Source: Aquilaria yunnanensis
Taxonomy: Eukaryota; Streptophyta; Magnoliopsida; Malvales; Thymelaeaceae
Assembly (NCBI GenBank): GCA_039654915.1
Contig: CM077600.1
Span: 37,804,492 to 37,868,491, forward strand
DNA: 64,000 nt
Direction of reading: 5' to 3'
Below are positions 48,791 through 61,539 of the stretch, piece by piece. The number at the start of each line of letters is the position of its first letter. The stretch's first letter is position 1. Made by a program: the position numbers and the translations under genes. A model generated the notes under the pieces. It ran no database searches, was not told the origin of the DNA, and saw only the letters and a program-made list of their open reading frames with translations.

Positions 48791-50593
48791 AAAATATCAA
48801 ATCTCTTACTCCTCTTTTTGTGATAACAGATATCATCCATTATTATGTTTTTATAATTAAATCACCTTCTAATGTTATATTATTAATAGATATTAGTCAT
48901 TGTAGTTACATTATCCAGTTGTATGATTATGTGGTAACAGATGTAGTTGTATACGTGGTAGGCTTGTGTATAGAGAAACAGAGAAAATACCTAGCTTAAC
49001 TCCTAAATTTTTGTTCAACACTACAAATCCCCCATAAACTTTGTTTCCTTTCTCTTCCACCATCTTCTTCCTCTTCTCCCTTTCTCTTCCCCTAGCAACA
49101 CCCCCGCTCCCATTGACACCGCCACTACCTCAACCCAATTGTATCCGTTCTCAACTTCATGAGTCTTTGACCACCCTTGTTTCTTTTCACCGATGCCTGA
49201 ATCGGTGTGTGAACTGTAAGTCTGTAACTCCTTAACTGAATTGATCCAAAAAAATAATGAAAATTGATCCAAAAATTGGCCCGAAAAAGCCATGTCAATC
49301 GCCAGCTTCTCTATAAAACCTAACCAGTCAATTATGTTTTTCGATGATTTGGATCTGGACGGGTCATGGCTGGACTCCATAACTTTCGTCTCCGACCCAT
49401 CCTTGCTCTTTGCCCTGCCTTCCACTTTCGACCAACCTTGTCCGCCTTGCTAGGCCTTAACTGAATTAATCAAAAAAAATAATGAAAATTGATCCAAAAA
49501 TTGGCCCGAAAAAGCCATGTCAATCGTCAGCTTCCCTATAAAACCTAACCAGTCAATTATGTTTTTTGATGATTTGGATCTGGACGGGTCATGGCTGGAC
49601 TCCATAACTTTCGTCTCCGACCCATCCTTGCCCTTTGCCCTGCCTTCCACTTCCGACCAACCTTGTCCGCCTTGCTAGGCCTTCTCCGATGAAGACAGGC
49701 TCTTCCCCACGCATCAATTCTTTTCTCACTCCTCCTATTAGTGCCTTTTGACTTTTACTTTTTTTCCTTCTAATCTTGCTTCCTGAGTTTGCAAATGATT
49801 TTTGGTCCCTTCCTAAATGAAGATGGGTTGGTTTATTTCACATTTTTAGTTTCTAGGCATTTTCTTATTTGCTCGATTGTGGTTAAATCTGACTTTATTG
49901 TATGAATAAAAAAAAAATTGAACCATGAAAAATAGAAACTTTTATTAGCTAGTTTTTAACTTTCAATTTGCAAGAGTTGTACTAGGACATTGGAATTTGA
50001 TTGACATTGTTTGTAATATGTAATCAGTATCATCTCAGTCTTATTAATTGAGCTCATTAATTTAAAACACTAAATCCATATAGGTGCTTCAAATTTGGTA
50101 TTTGGAAATCCCAGTGACAATGATGAGAACAAGAGCTTTCTTCTCCTTTTTTAGAACTGATGCCTCCAGACAGTCCGAATAGCTACTGGGTGATTAAAAA
50201 AAAAAGGATGACTTGAGCATTGAGGTGTTTTAAAACGTGTCCCCACCAGTGAATTTCAGCTTAGTTAGATTTAGGAGTGGAAGGACAACACCCAAGTGTT
50301 ATTATTTTTCACTTGAGAACCTATGTGCATCAACAATTATAGTTAAGGAATACATGTGATTTTCTCAGGAGGATGCTAATTATGTGACTTTTTTTATTTA
50401 TATACTTGATAGAATATTCTTAAAAAAAAAATTCTCTTCATTACTCTTGTGAGTGACAAATTTGCCTATAGTTCAAAACAATAATATTTGATTTCACTCG
50501 ATCGCAAATGTAAGTGGATGATTTAACAATAAAAAAATTATAGTGGGTGATGTTCGCTATCACAAAAAGATGAGTAGGGGATTTGCCTATTTT
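48791..50593. mobile_element. 1.8 kb element with long inverted repeats (Mutator-like)
   Basis: The left arm from 48791 (AATCTCTTACTCCTCTTTTT, GTGATAACAGATATCATCCA) pairs with the reverse complement of the right arm (AATCCCCTACTCATCTTTTT, GTGATAGCGAACATCACCCA). The likeness runs over at least 75 bp and ends near ATTTTTTTAT..TTAAATCA. Long arms of this kind point to a Mutator-like element. No transposase is present and no target duplication was recognised, so the outer limits are uncertain by some bases. It carries the 225-bp tandem duplication described separately. It begins 194 bp upstream of the metallophosphoesterase start codon. Confidence 0.65.
49230..49679. repeat. 225-bp tandem duplication (two copies)
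   Basis: Copy 1 is 49230-49454 and copy 2 is 49455-49679. They are directly adjacent and differ at only a few bases. Both start CCTTAACTGAATT and end GCCTTGCTAGG. Each copy is open on the minus strand, encoding a peptide that starts MEGRAK and continues SKDGSETKVMESSHDPSRSK or the Gly variant. The shared frame may be chance, because the duplication is recent. The unit is GC-richer than the surrounding arms. Confidence 0.9.
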
Positions 50594-52435
50594 ACCTTAT
50601 ATTATTTATCATGCAATCTTTAAATTATTTTTTATTCTTGTGAGTTTTAAACCTTAACTATAAATATACGGTGGACGTTGAAGTTGGGTAAGAAAAAGTA
50701 TTATTCTTATAAGGATTGATTGAATTGGTTGCTAAGTACCATTATTCTAAGTTAACTTTAGCTAAACAATCAAAGTTGAATGAAAATTTAAGCAAGTCAA
50801 ATAAGTAACTAAACTTAGCTAAGTGAAATGCTACTAACCTATGATAAGAATGCAATCAAATTTTTTGTTTTTGTCAAATTACTAAGGCATACTTCCTATG
50901 GGTTTACTACTTGATTTGGTTAACTAGTAAATTAAGGCTAATGGTTTGATTTTCTTACTTGTTGGGGAAATTAACTAATTGAGCTCTTACTCTCCAAAGT
51001 GAAAGGGTAACTTTCTCAAGCTTAAACTATAATGGATTTTCATCCGAATTGTTAGTTCAAGAGAGGCATTACAAGTTCAATTTACTTTCACCCAGTGTTC
51101 TAGAGTAGTCTCCCAGCAAGTCCATGACCACTACACTATTTTCCTAATTCTAATTCTTTTTAATCTTTTTCAAGAGTTTAAAAGAAATATAAAGTGTAAT
51201 TGACTAGAGCCCTTAATTAATTAACACAACAATGAGCTTAAGGAGAAGAGCAAACAAGCAAAAGAGGAAAATCAAAGACAAGTAACCATTAATCCAACCA
51301 ACATAACCAATTCAAGTAGCTACAACCATAAAAAGTATAAAGAAAACTACTTCATAATCAAACTAAACATAAACATGAAAATACACAAAACAACATTCAT
51401 GTTTAGCTACAAAGAAAAAGAAAGAAGGAACCAAAGTGGACTAAATGAGCTTGACTTCTCAAGTCTTCAAGAAATCTTCAAGAGCTCCAAGCCTTCTCCA
51501 AGCAACTTTCCATAAATATCTCCACAAGATGATGAAAGTTGAGGAAAAAGATGAAGAAGAAAACCTAGCTTTTCCTTAGAATGTGAGGAATGACCCTTAT
51601 GATATGCTTGGGTCCAGATTTTTCTTCTCTTAGAGGTGTCTTTTTCACTCACCTATCTATTTGGATCAAATTCCTTAGCCAATAGCATGCTTAGATTCAA
51701 ATTGGAGATGAGGGGACAATTTTTCTCCAGGTGCAGAGGTGCCTAGATGCTAGAAAAGGCCAAATTGGTGCCTAAGTGCTTAAGCTCGAGGTTCCTAGAG
51801 CCTAGGTGCCAAAGGGTGCATTTTTAGGCAGGGGAGACTTGAACTATGGTGCCTAGGCTTCGTTCTTGGTGCCTAAGCGCCACCATTTCGACCACTTTGA
51901 CACCTTTTAGTATTTTGGCCATAACTTTATGCACAAATATCCGATTGTGGTGATTCAAAATCTTATGCAATGTTAAGAATAAGAACTACAACTTTTATGT
52001 TTCACCAAAGCCTCAATCTTCCAGGAAAATGTCAAAAAGTGGCTTGCAAGTCACTCATTTTCTTAGTGTTCTTTGTCATAAAGTTTTCCCATTTTTGCTC
52101 CAATTGTTTTTATTCCTTTCCCATGCTCATAATAGCTTTTAACACCTACAAAATGAACAATAAAAGCAATAAACTAGCAAAATAATGATGAATTGGGTCC
52201 AAATTTTGAGGTCAAAGCCCACATAAAAAGTTAACACTTTATTTACCACAAGCAATATGTAAGCAGTTTATTTCAAGTTACAATTATCATAGTAATTTCC
52301 AAGCTTTTCAATTTACTAAGTTACAACTTCTCTAATTTAAAAAAGGTTAAAAATTCATAGATCATAAGAACTCAAAATGTAACTTTTTTACTTTATTTGT
52401 CCTGTAACTTTATTTGAGTTACAAAGCCCCTGGAA
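50594..52435. other. intergenic, unclassified repeat-like DNA
   Basis: AT-rich, mostly non-coding. About 51720-51890 contains several variants of GTGCCTA(A/G)G, some reading GAGCCTAGGTGCC, which suggests decayed transposon sequence. No LTR pair, inverted repeats or protein domain were found. Confidence 0.35.
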
Positions 52436-52882
52436 AGGTGTAAAAGGGTCGGGCATATATTGGGTAGCTTAAGCTTGAGCTTGATTTCAAGCTTATCGAA
52501 CCAAGGCTTATCAAGTTCGAGCTCAAGCTTAAGCCTGAAAATGAGCCTGATACCTTAAAGGGCTGAGCTTAAGCTTATAAGTACCCTACCCCTTAAGGGA
52601 GCTTAACAAACCTTCAATAATAACATATATAATACTTCAATTATCTAGCTAATCAAAAAGTTATTGGTTTAAATTACAAAATTAAACATGATAATTTTTT
52701 TAGAAGGCCTTTTATTTGAGACTAGCGGACTTGTTGGCCGAGCTCGAGACCCTTTAAAGTCAAGCCTTAGCCCAAAAAATCGAGCTCGAGTAATTCGAGT
52801 TTAAACTCGAATAATATCGATAGTTTAAGGAGCCGAATTCGAATCCAATAGGCTTGGACTCAAGCCAACCCCTTTACATCCT
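52436..52882. mobile_element. small hAT-like non-autonomous element
   Basis: The left end, AAGGTGTAAAAGGGTCGGGC, and the reverse complement of the right end, AAGGATGTAAAGGGGTTGGC, form an imperfect inverted repeat. The interior of about 0.45 kb is built from AAGCTTGAGCTCGAG-like words, which is usual in plant hAT-type MITEs with 'gggtgtaaa' termini. A target duplication was not recognised. Confidence 0.5.
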
Positions 52883-53065
52883 TAGCTTCACCTCCTTCAA
52901 ATCGAGGATTCCTCGTTTTTAGAATTATGCGTTGTTTGAAAAAAAATACTTTATTTAAAAAAAATACAATACAATATATTATATAAATGATGGGGGCAAC
53001 TCCAACAACATATATGCATACACACACTTGACACTTTTACTTTTAAAGTCAAATACATTTGTGGA

Positions 53066-55577
53066 GCTCAATTTTTAAATATTGTTGCTTTCATCTTTAA
53101 CATGCAATATTTCACTCATGTCCCTAAACGTTACTAAAACATTCCATTCTCATCCATAATGTTATTAAAAATGTTTCATTTTTACCATATTTTTGACAAA
53201 AAAACATTTTTAGTAAACAAAAAACTGACACCTTACCACAAGATTGTAAGAAAAATCTCCTTGTATCTTGCATTTGTTGCCATGGCCTTTAACCCATTAG
53301 AAACTTGTTTTCTTCCCTAAAAACCCTAAAATTTTCTAATTCTTTTCCTCCAAAACAAAAACTTATGCTTGATGATGAATAGGGGTGATAGTTCGGTTAT
53401 TTCGGTTGAAATCGAACTGAATAAGTTATTTTTTTCGGTTTTCGATAGTAACAAATTGAAATAACCGTTTTGATGGTGGAAACCGAACTAGAACCGAACC
53501 GAAATATTTTGGTTTGGTTCAGTTCCAACAGAATAAACCGAAAAAAACCAATGAAATAAGCTCTATTTTCTAAGTTCTAACAGCAAGCTTAAAACCAAAT
53601 TGTGCTCCAATTTGGCCGAATTAACCAAACGATTTCCTACTGCCAAGTACCAACAAACCAAAATATCCAACTTCTAAACACTTAGAAATCCATATATAAA
53701 CACTTATATAAGTTCATACTCAAACAAACCATAATAATCAAATACAAGTACATAGCACATAAACATATCCAAAAATAGTTTATAGATAATCCAAACAGAT
53801 AATCCAAACGGTCACTCATTTTTATAGGCAACCTGCTGTGTGAACTATGGAGGTCATGAATCTTGAGTTCGTGACAATTGATAAAGAAAAGGCCGCCACA
53901 AGAATGCCCAGAAGGAGAATGTCGAGAAGGATTTGCCACCGGACTCCAGGAGGACCAGGACAACAAGACGGGCAGAACAGCAGAGCAAAGGGAGAATACT
54001 AGGGATGGGGAGTTGGGGCCAACACCTGCGAGCGAGGGCTGGGCACCTGGGGCGAATGGAAACTGAGTAAGCTAGGTGAGGGCTGGGCAGGGTCAACAGC
54101 ACAAAGGGTAGGGGGTGCCGGAGTAGGAGACGAGCGAGACGAACTGTCGGGCAGACGCACACAGAGTCACAGATTGAGACTCGCAAATGAAAGAGGGTAA
54201 AGGGGATAATCGGGGCGGGTAGGTAATTAGGGCGTAGGGGTAGGGGTAGGGGTTTGAGCCTGGGTAATTGGGTTTGGTATTAGGGCCCAACAATAAACAA
54301 TAAACGAAAAATGGGCTAAAGCCCAAAAACTCTAATTCGGTTATTTCGGTTACCAAAATAACCAACTCATATAACCGAAACTGAACTAAAATTGAAATTA
54401 CCTTTATTCGATTTTGACCGAAATCAAACCGAAATACCGAAAAAACCGAACCAAATTTCTGAAATATTTCAGTTTTTCGGTTTAGCTTGAATAGTGATCA
54501 CCCCTAACGATGAACTCGTCCCATGTCCTTGTTCCCATGTTGTTGTTCTTATCCAAACCATCTGATTCCCTGAGAAAATCAACATATCTCATGAACATAA
54601 CAACTCTTAACAATAATTTTTTAGATAGACATTTATCAAAAGAATAGTTAGACATTTCCAAATGCATTATGAAGTAAGAACAAATTAATAAAAAATGATG
54701 AACTTACAGAGATATAGATGATCGTAGTCATTTGTTTTAGTTGGATGAAACAACAGACAATGGTTCTTAGAACCGCGGCTTAGAGTAACCTTAATATCAA
54801 TCATATGGTTCCTTAAATGGCATTGCGAAATAGTAAAGAAGGGTAAAAATTGTGGTTCGAAAGCTAGGGGAAGATGCAATTGGGATGATAGAGGTGGTTG
54901 TAGGGAAGTTGTTTGGCTTCGACATCAAGTAGGACCTGCTCCTTGCAAACGATGCAAAGGAGGATAGGATTTGGATCCAAGTAAGAAGAGAAGCTTTTGA
55001 CGGCAAGGGAAGTCGAGATTGAGGATGGGAGAGAGGATGAGGCAACACAAGGTGGGCTGTTGAGGAGGAAGGTGTCATCATGGTAGAAGAGGGGAAAGTT
55101 AGAGTCTATTTACTTGAGAAAGTTGCCGCGGGAATCGGGGTAAGTGGTGATGGCTTACAATGAAGTTTTGAGGGCAAAGGTAGGGAAGAATATGGAAAGG
55201 ATTTGAAGGGAAAAATAGGGAGTACAGCCACACCGGTGCAAGCAATCATAAGCCATGGGCAATGCCTTAAGGATTGTTAATCATTGGGCTACTATGACTC
55301 TTTAAGTGGTGGTGGCGCATAGTGCTAGAGGAGCTTAAAATGAGATAGATGAAGATAATGGCTAGATTGATAAATGAAATCTTAAGGTTTATAGGGAGAA
55401 AAAGTTTTCAATGGTTAAAAATTAAGATTTTCCCTATAATTTTGGATTAATGTGGCATTTTTCCGTCCACCATAACAATTTTGGTCCACAGAATGAAGCA
55501 TTTTAATGATATTGAGGATGAGAGTGGATTAAAGTAGATCTTAAAGATAAAAAGTGGGACAACATTTATATGTTGAG
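53066..55577. mobile_element. 2.5 kb inverted-repeat element hosting a nested hAT-like insert
   Basis: The left arm (about 53066-53210: CTCAATTTTTAAATATTGTT, CATCTTTAACATG, CTCATCCATAATGTTATTAA) resembles the reverse complement of the right arm (about 55440-55577: CTCAACATATAAATGTTGTC, TATCTTTAAGAT, CTCATCCTCAATATCATTAA). The arms are moderately diverged and about 140 bp long. The interior outside the nested element (about 54520-55430) has an open minus-strand frame at 55081-54797 with no known domain, possibly captured host DNA. A Mutator-like origin is inferred from arm length only. Confidence 0.45.
53380..54506. mobile_element. 1.13 kb hAT-like element with 8-bp target duplication
   Basis: The ends TAGGGGTGAT (53380) and ATCACCCCTA (54506) are inverted repeats. 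They are flanked by ATGATGAA (53372-53379) on the left and ACGATGAA (54507-54514) on the right, an 8-bp duplication with one mismatch that is diagnostic of hAT insertion. Just inside both ends are many CGGTTATTTCGGTT and AACCGAA words, the subterminal repeats typical of hAT elements. No transposase is present. The centre, about 53880-54250, is unusually GC-rich for this region and may be captured. Confidence 0.7.
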
Positions 55578-58500
55578 AACTATGGCTGCATTTAAACCTT
55601 ATTTTTAAATCATTTTCTAAGCGGAAAGAAAATTGTGAGCTTTTGTCAAAAACCTTGACTTTGAATCTCTATGCCTGCATGAGAGTCTACCCAGCCCCAA
55701 CGAATTGAAGGAATAGTATTCAGTAGGGACCATCAACCTGGCATATGATGTATGGCAAGACTTTGTAAGAGTCTTAAAAATGGATGAACCATCAGAGATT
55801 AAGGGAGAAGTACAATGAAAAGAGATCAAGAATGGACAAGAATGTGTAAGGAGGGCTACTCCATGGACAATACAGATAACACTTCGAGGTGAAGTTGTCA
55901 GCTCAATCATCGACATCATGTATACTGAGATTGCCATGAAGCTAAATCTAAAGACGGGCATGAAGCTTAATCTTAATGTTTCAACAACACTCATTGCCTT
56001 TCTGTTTGTTGAAATCTGGACTAAGTTACTCAGATAGGCTGGTCTTGTTTTAACTCCTTTTACTCTACAAGGGAATACAGTAATTCAGACATATGCAACC
56101 ACTTGATATCACATTATAGTTGGAGGTTTGGGATTTTTTATCAAGTTATTTTTAGTTATATTGTCTTGCCTTATATCTCTTTCTATCCTAATTTTGTTCA
56201 TGTAGGAGGAATTGCTTTTACTTGGGTTTTGTTAACAATTTATTAAACCTGTAAGCGGCTTTAGGTCTTACAAGTTGGGTCTTAATAGGATGACATATAA
56301 GTAGGTGAGTATTTATTCAGAGGGCAATAGTCCTAAGAGCATTAAAAAGCTTGGAGTTGGCTGGATGATTGGTTTCCTGTTTGTCAGCAACTTTGCTGGC
56401 CTGTTGGTACCAGCTTCTCTAAGAAAGGTCTCTTTTGGCTTTTGTAAACGCAGAAACTCTTTAGTGTTACATATTGCACTAAAGAAGAAAAATGAAAAGA
56501 GTCAACCTTTAAGTATGATACTATATATTGTCTACTCACTAGATACATGCTACACAAAAATTTTACCATTAGTTTTGGAGACTATCACCTCAAACCACTA
56601 CATGAACTTTAGAGAGTTTTAGGCTACAAAAATATGCTTATTAAATCTTAACATCAATTAAATAAACTTCCAATGTGGAGTATCCTTCTCTTGGGTTGCC
56701 AAAATCCATGAGATTTGAGCACTTAAATAGCAAGATAAGGACTATAATTTATAGGTGCAACACAATATACCTATTTGGTAATTAGGCGATCCAAATCAAA
56801 GAAAGGTATCTATTTGGTTAAGTTTAAGTTAACTCTAAAAGAAACTATTGAGTCTTTGAGTGTCAAAATATCTTGTTACATACTGATTTAATACTACCCC
56901 TTACATAGTTGTCATTAAAGTGTGGTTTATTAATGATGATGATCTTAGAAGAAATTGACATATTATGGTCTTATATCCTAATAATTGACTGTAAGCATCT
57001 AGAGCTTTAAGTTTTGAATAAATCTTTCTAGTCTCAGATCATGATAATTGATTACAAACTTAGGCCCAGTTCGGTAAATGTAAACACAATTGTGTTAACT
57101 TGTTTTTGTAGAATAGAAAAACAGGAGTATGAGGTTGTTTTTGTTTTCCCCTCAAAGTTGGATACAATTTACACTCATACCATCATCTTCAATCAAACAT
57201 AACCTTACAGCTCTCCTCTTTCACTCAGGCTTGGGGTTGATGTTTCCCAAATCACAGATTCAATGCATAGGGAATAAAAGATTGAGCTATACAAACTTTG
57301 AATCTGAGATCCATTGGGTGGTATGGGAAGAATGATCCCCCACCCACATCTTGTTTCTTCTTTCATTCACAACAATCTCTTTCAATACCACAAAACCAGG
57401 TGACAAATCAAACTAGACAAACAAATATAATTTAGATGGCAAATCATGAAACTGAAAAAAGTTTTAAAAAAATCGGCTTTATTTTTAATTTGCTTTTTAT
57501 AGCTCGCAACATCTTTAAATTCAATTTTGAACTTCTCATTATTAGCCCACCAACAAAAAAGAATAAGAAGGCAACAATTAGAAAAGGAAAATTTGCCAGC
57601 TTTTTTATTGTTTCTGAAAAATCTACCGACTATTCCAAACCAGCCATCAGACTATTTAGGCAGCACCACCACTTTTGCCAAAACCCCAGCTTTCCGTTGT
57701 AGCAGAAGTAACACCCCATTTTCCTATAAAATTCTCTTTCTTTACTCATTTTCTTTGCATATTATAGTCTGAGGACTTCTGGGTTTTGGTTTGAAATGGT
57801 CAATAATTTTGTTGGCATGAAGAATAAAGATTCCAATGATGTTAGATCTAGGAGCAAAAAGCCTAAAGAACAAAAAATGTAGAATATTGAAGGAATATCA
57901 CATGGGAAGTAATTTGCATGTGCTATTAGCTAGGTAGAAAGGGTAAGCCAAGTAATTAGCGTCAACTACAAGGGCAAATTAGTTAACACAGCCATGGAGC
58001 CCACCGTCAGTTTGCATGGGAAACACTAAAACACGTTAATGCAAGTGAGTTAATTTTTACTGAACTAATCGTTATTTTTTCAAGTGGTACTATTACAGTT
58101 GTTCTGATTAATGGATTCCACACCCCGAAGGGGGACAAGAAAGTCAAGTATGAAGCTACTTTTCTAAATCATTATTTTCATATTAAATTTTAAGTTCTTC
58201 TCGGGGTAGTAACAATGCAAACTAGTCAGTATTATCTTATAAGGAGCAGATTCATGGTTTTACAAAGTTCTTTTCAATTAGCATCTTGTGGGCTTTCTTC
58301 CAATGGTCCTTTTTAGGGGGGAGCAAATGTGGGTTTGCCAGGTTCCTTTTCTTTGGGGTGAAAACTTGGAAAAATTCGTAAGAAAGCTGTCACCTTTTTT
58401 GCATATTTCACTTATACAACTTATATATCTCAGCATCATAATTTTTAATTCTTGCTGGTTTTATTTTGATTTTAGCTTGACCTGTATTGGAGCAGGGATG

Positions 58501-59524
58501 ATCTATTCCCATCTTGTGAATCTATCAATACTCTTTGGTAAGAAATAATGTGGCCAGTAGTTAGTGGTCTGAAGATAGATTGGTTTGTAGCAAATTTACC
58601 AGAAAGTAGCATGAAGAGTCTAAATGGTTACAAGGTTGAAATTTCATCTTTCATATATCATTTATTACTTAGGTGGGATGCTTCCCTTATTTCTCAGCTT
58701 TTGGTGGTTCTTTCCTTGTGATTTATTACAGCTCATGCTAATTGTAGGTTTTCATTTCCATTGCTTTGATCCTGGGAGATGGGCTTTACAATTTTCTTAA
58801 GATACTATATCACGTTTATGCTAACCTCCATATCAAAGTAAAAACAATAGCCTTAGAACATGTAAACTTCTCCACTTTATTGTCATCCCTTAGTTTGGAA
58901 TTTTGAAATTTTAACACTTAATTTACCAGTTCTTTTGGGGTTTGGGGTATGAGATCCATGCCTCACAAATACCTCTTTAGATAGTGATGATCCATGTGTT
59001 TGTTGTGCTGTGACATGATGCAACTAGTTATCATGCAATGAAAGAAAGTGCTAAACCGAAGGCAGGTCCGTCTTGATAAAACCTTACCCTTCATTTGTCC
59101 CATTATTGTTGTCACTTTTTTACCTTTCTATGTATGACTTTGTAAATCTTGATGTAAACGACACATAAATGAAAATGTTGGATAAAATCCTTATCACCTG
59201 TTTGGCTGAAGTTAAATGGGATATGTTAATGCATTTGTACAAAATTAAATGTAGGGTCCATTTTTTGTGCCTTAGTTGCCCCTATAACTGAGGCAAATTA
59301 TTTGACTACTCTTCCCCAATTTTCATCCACATAACAATGATACAAGCTACTGTTCTCGAGTTCTACCAGGCCCTTATCTTGACCTTCCTCGGTCTTGATA
59401 CTATCATTGTTTATAAAAGAAACATTGAGTCAAACTCAATTTCAATGAGTGAAAAATTAACAAGAATTGTGGAAGAGAGTAGAGAAAAATTTACTGATCA
59501 AATTATAATTTATGGTGCAACATC

Positions 59525-60604
59525 GGGTAAAATTCAAATTTAGTCCCCTAGTTTTAAGGATTGTCCTAAAGTGGTCTATTGACTCTAAAAGTGACTATTA
59601 ATGTCCCCTAATTTAACTTGCGTGTCTTATTTTGATTATTACCGACAATTCAAATGTTATCTCTGACGAAAATTACCTATATGGCACCCAAACAGCCACG
59701 TGTGTCCTCTTTTACGGTAATAAGTGATAAGATTGAAAGAATAATAAATCTCAGGTTAGAATTAACATAGATAATAATTTTATGGACTTAAAAGGTTGAT
59801 AACCCTAATTTCATCCTCTTTCCCAACTCTCATTGTCTGTCATTGCCATCTACTCCAACCACCATCATGTAGTCTCTCCATCTCTTATTTCTCTGTCTAT
59901 GTGTCCATCCTTGTCCGTCCTCATCAATCCTCATCCATCCTTGTCCATCCTCATCCATCATCGTTCATTTATGCATCCATCCTCGTCCATCTTCATTTGT
60001 CCTCATCGATTCAATTCGTCCATCCGTGTCCATTTCTCCATTTCCCAATCGCCGTCTTGTCCGTCCTTGTCAGTTCATTTGGTTTAATCTTTCCCAAAGT
60101 CTTCTCTGATTACAGCTGATTCAATTACAGGTTTGTTTGGTTCGCTATACCATGTAGGTTTGTCGCCACCTGGGTACTCACAGCCTAAAGAGAATGAAAA
60201 TTGCCGATGGAAGCTGAGAGAACAAAGGACAGCGTTGCCAAGAACGTTGGCTGATGGATTTCGGAGGAATGCATGAAGAAGAGAAGAGGAATGCTGACTG
60301 TGTGAAGAAGAAGATGAATTTGGGAAATTGACAATTTAAGTCCTTATCATTATTTATTTGTGTCAATTTTAATTTAAAGTTTCTTATTCTTCTAGTATAG
60401 TCATCTACATCGCAATTTAAGACCCATCATGGGAGTAGCAAGTGTCACATAGGAAAATTCCATTGGAGATAATGTTTGAATTGACGACAAAGACTAAAGT
60501 AAAACACACAAGTTGAATTAAGGGACTTTAATAGTCACTTTTAGAGTTAAGAGATAACTTTAGGATAACCCTTAAAGTTAGGGGATCATACTTGGATTTT
60601 ACCC
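59525..60604. mobile_element. 1.08 kb Mutator-like element inside the YSL pseudogene
   Basis: Inverted repeats of more than 150 bp: the left starts GGGTAAAATTCAAATTTAGT and the reverse complement of the right GGGTAAAATCCAAGTATGAT. Both continue TCCTAAAGT, ACTCTAAAAGTGACTATTAA, GTCCC(C/T)TAATT and CAATTCAAA. The flanks are GTGCAACATC (59515-59524) and GTGCAGCATC (60605-60614), a duplication of 9-10 bp with one mismatch, as for Mutator insertions. There is no transposase. The interior includes a run of CATCC-type repeats (59905-60050). Confidence 0.85.
59905..60050 (+). repeat. degenerate TCC(T/A)(C/T)(A/G)TCCATCC minisatellite
   Basis: Short units of the form TCCTCATCCATCC and TCCTTGTCCATCC are repeated irregularly about a dozen times inside the Mutator-like element at 59525. 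The open frames across it are Ser/Pro/His-rich by-products of the repeat and not genes. Confidence 0.7.
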
Positions 60605-61539
60605 GTGCAGCATCATCAGAAGACCAAGTCACTCACTAGATGATTTTCAACGCAATGAAGTATTTGTAAGAGAGCACATTCCAATTTGGTTAGCCTGTGT
60701 GGGGTATACCATGCTCTCTATTATGCCCATCATTGTTATCCCGCTGATGTTCCCTGAGCTGAAATGGCCCTATGTTTTAGTTGTTTACATCCTTGCACAC
60801 TATGTTTCTGCAATGCTTATGGTGCTGGTCTGACTGACATGAATATGACATATAACTATGCAAAAGTGGCTCTGTTTATTTTTGCTGCCTTATGGAGAGA
60901 ATAATGGTGTTGTAGCAGGACTTATTGGTTGCGGTTTAGTCAAGTCTATTCTCCATACATCTTGTGATCTGATACATGATTTCAGGAGTGGTCATCTAAT
61001 CCTGACTTCCCCAATTAAAGTCCATGATCATAGCCCAAACAATCGAAACAGCCATTGGCTGTATTGTAGCTCCTCTTATATTCTTCCTGTTCTATAAGGC
61101 CTTTGATGTGGGAAACCGTGACGGTGATTACAAAGCTCCTTATGCTCTTACCTATCGGAACATGGCAATTCCAGGTGTTCAAGGCTTTTCTGCTCTGCCT
61201 CGACATCTTCTACAATTCTACTATGGGTTTTTCATTTTAGATATTCTAGCCAACCTAGTGAGAGATCTTTCACCTTGCAATATAGCTACGTGGATTCCTC
61301 TCCCCATGGTGATGGCCGTGCCTTTCCTGGTCGGTGAGTATTTTGCCATTGATATGTGCGTGGGTAGCTTGGTTGTGTTCATGTGGCACAAGCTGAATGA
61401 GAAGACGGCTGGTTTGTTGGTTTCTTGTGTTGCTTTTGGGTTTATATGTGGAGATGGGCAATGGCTCCTCCCTTCATCCGTTCTTGCATTGTTCAAGATT
61501 CAGCCTCCTCTTTGCATGACTTGCTACCCCAGCGTTTAG

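Larger units (their letters stand above)
55780..61539 (+). pseudogene. YSL-like: yellow-stripe-like (YSL) metal-nicotianamine transporter pseudogene
   Basis: Intact YSL proteins are oligopeptide-transporter-family membrane carriers for iron/copper/zinc-nicotianamine. Pieces occur in the right order. About 55780-56150 holds the N terminus (TPWTIQITLRGEVVSSIID, MKLNLKTG, LNLNVSTTLIAFLFVEIWTK), with in-frame stops at 55816, 56035 and 56104. Then come 56245-56450 (NSPKSIKKLGVGWMIGFLFV), 58090-58150 (VVLINGFHTPKGDKK), 58265-58640 (ILWAFFQW, FYFDFSLTCIGAGMIYSHLV, ESSMKSLNGYK), 58747-58850 (VFISIALILGDGLYNFLKIL), 60625-60800 (RNEVFVREHIPIWLACVGYT) and 60810-61539 (ENNGVVAGLIGCGLVKSIL; AFDVGNRDGDYKAPYALTYR; IDMCVGSLVVFMWHKLN). 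Frameshifts lie near 60807, 60895 and 61015. The longest intact part is 61024-61539. A transposon at 59525-60604 splits it. It cannot encode a working carrier. Confidence 0.9.

Noticed and set aside
59796..60119. Ser/His/Pro-rich frames of 84 and 107 codons
   Set aside because: They are read from the CATCC minisatellite within a Mutator-like element.
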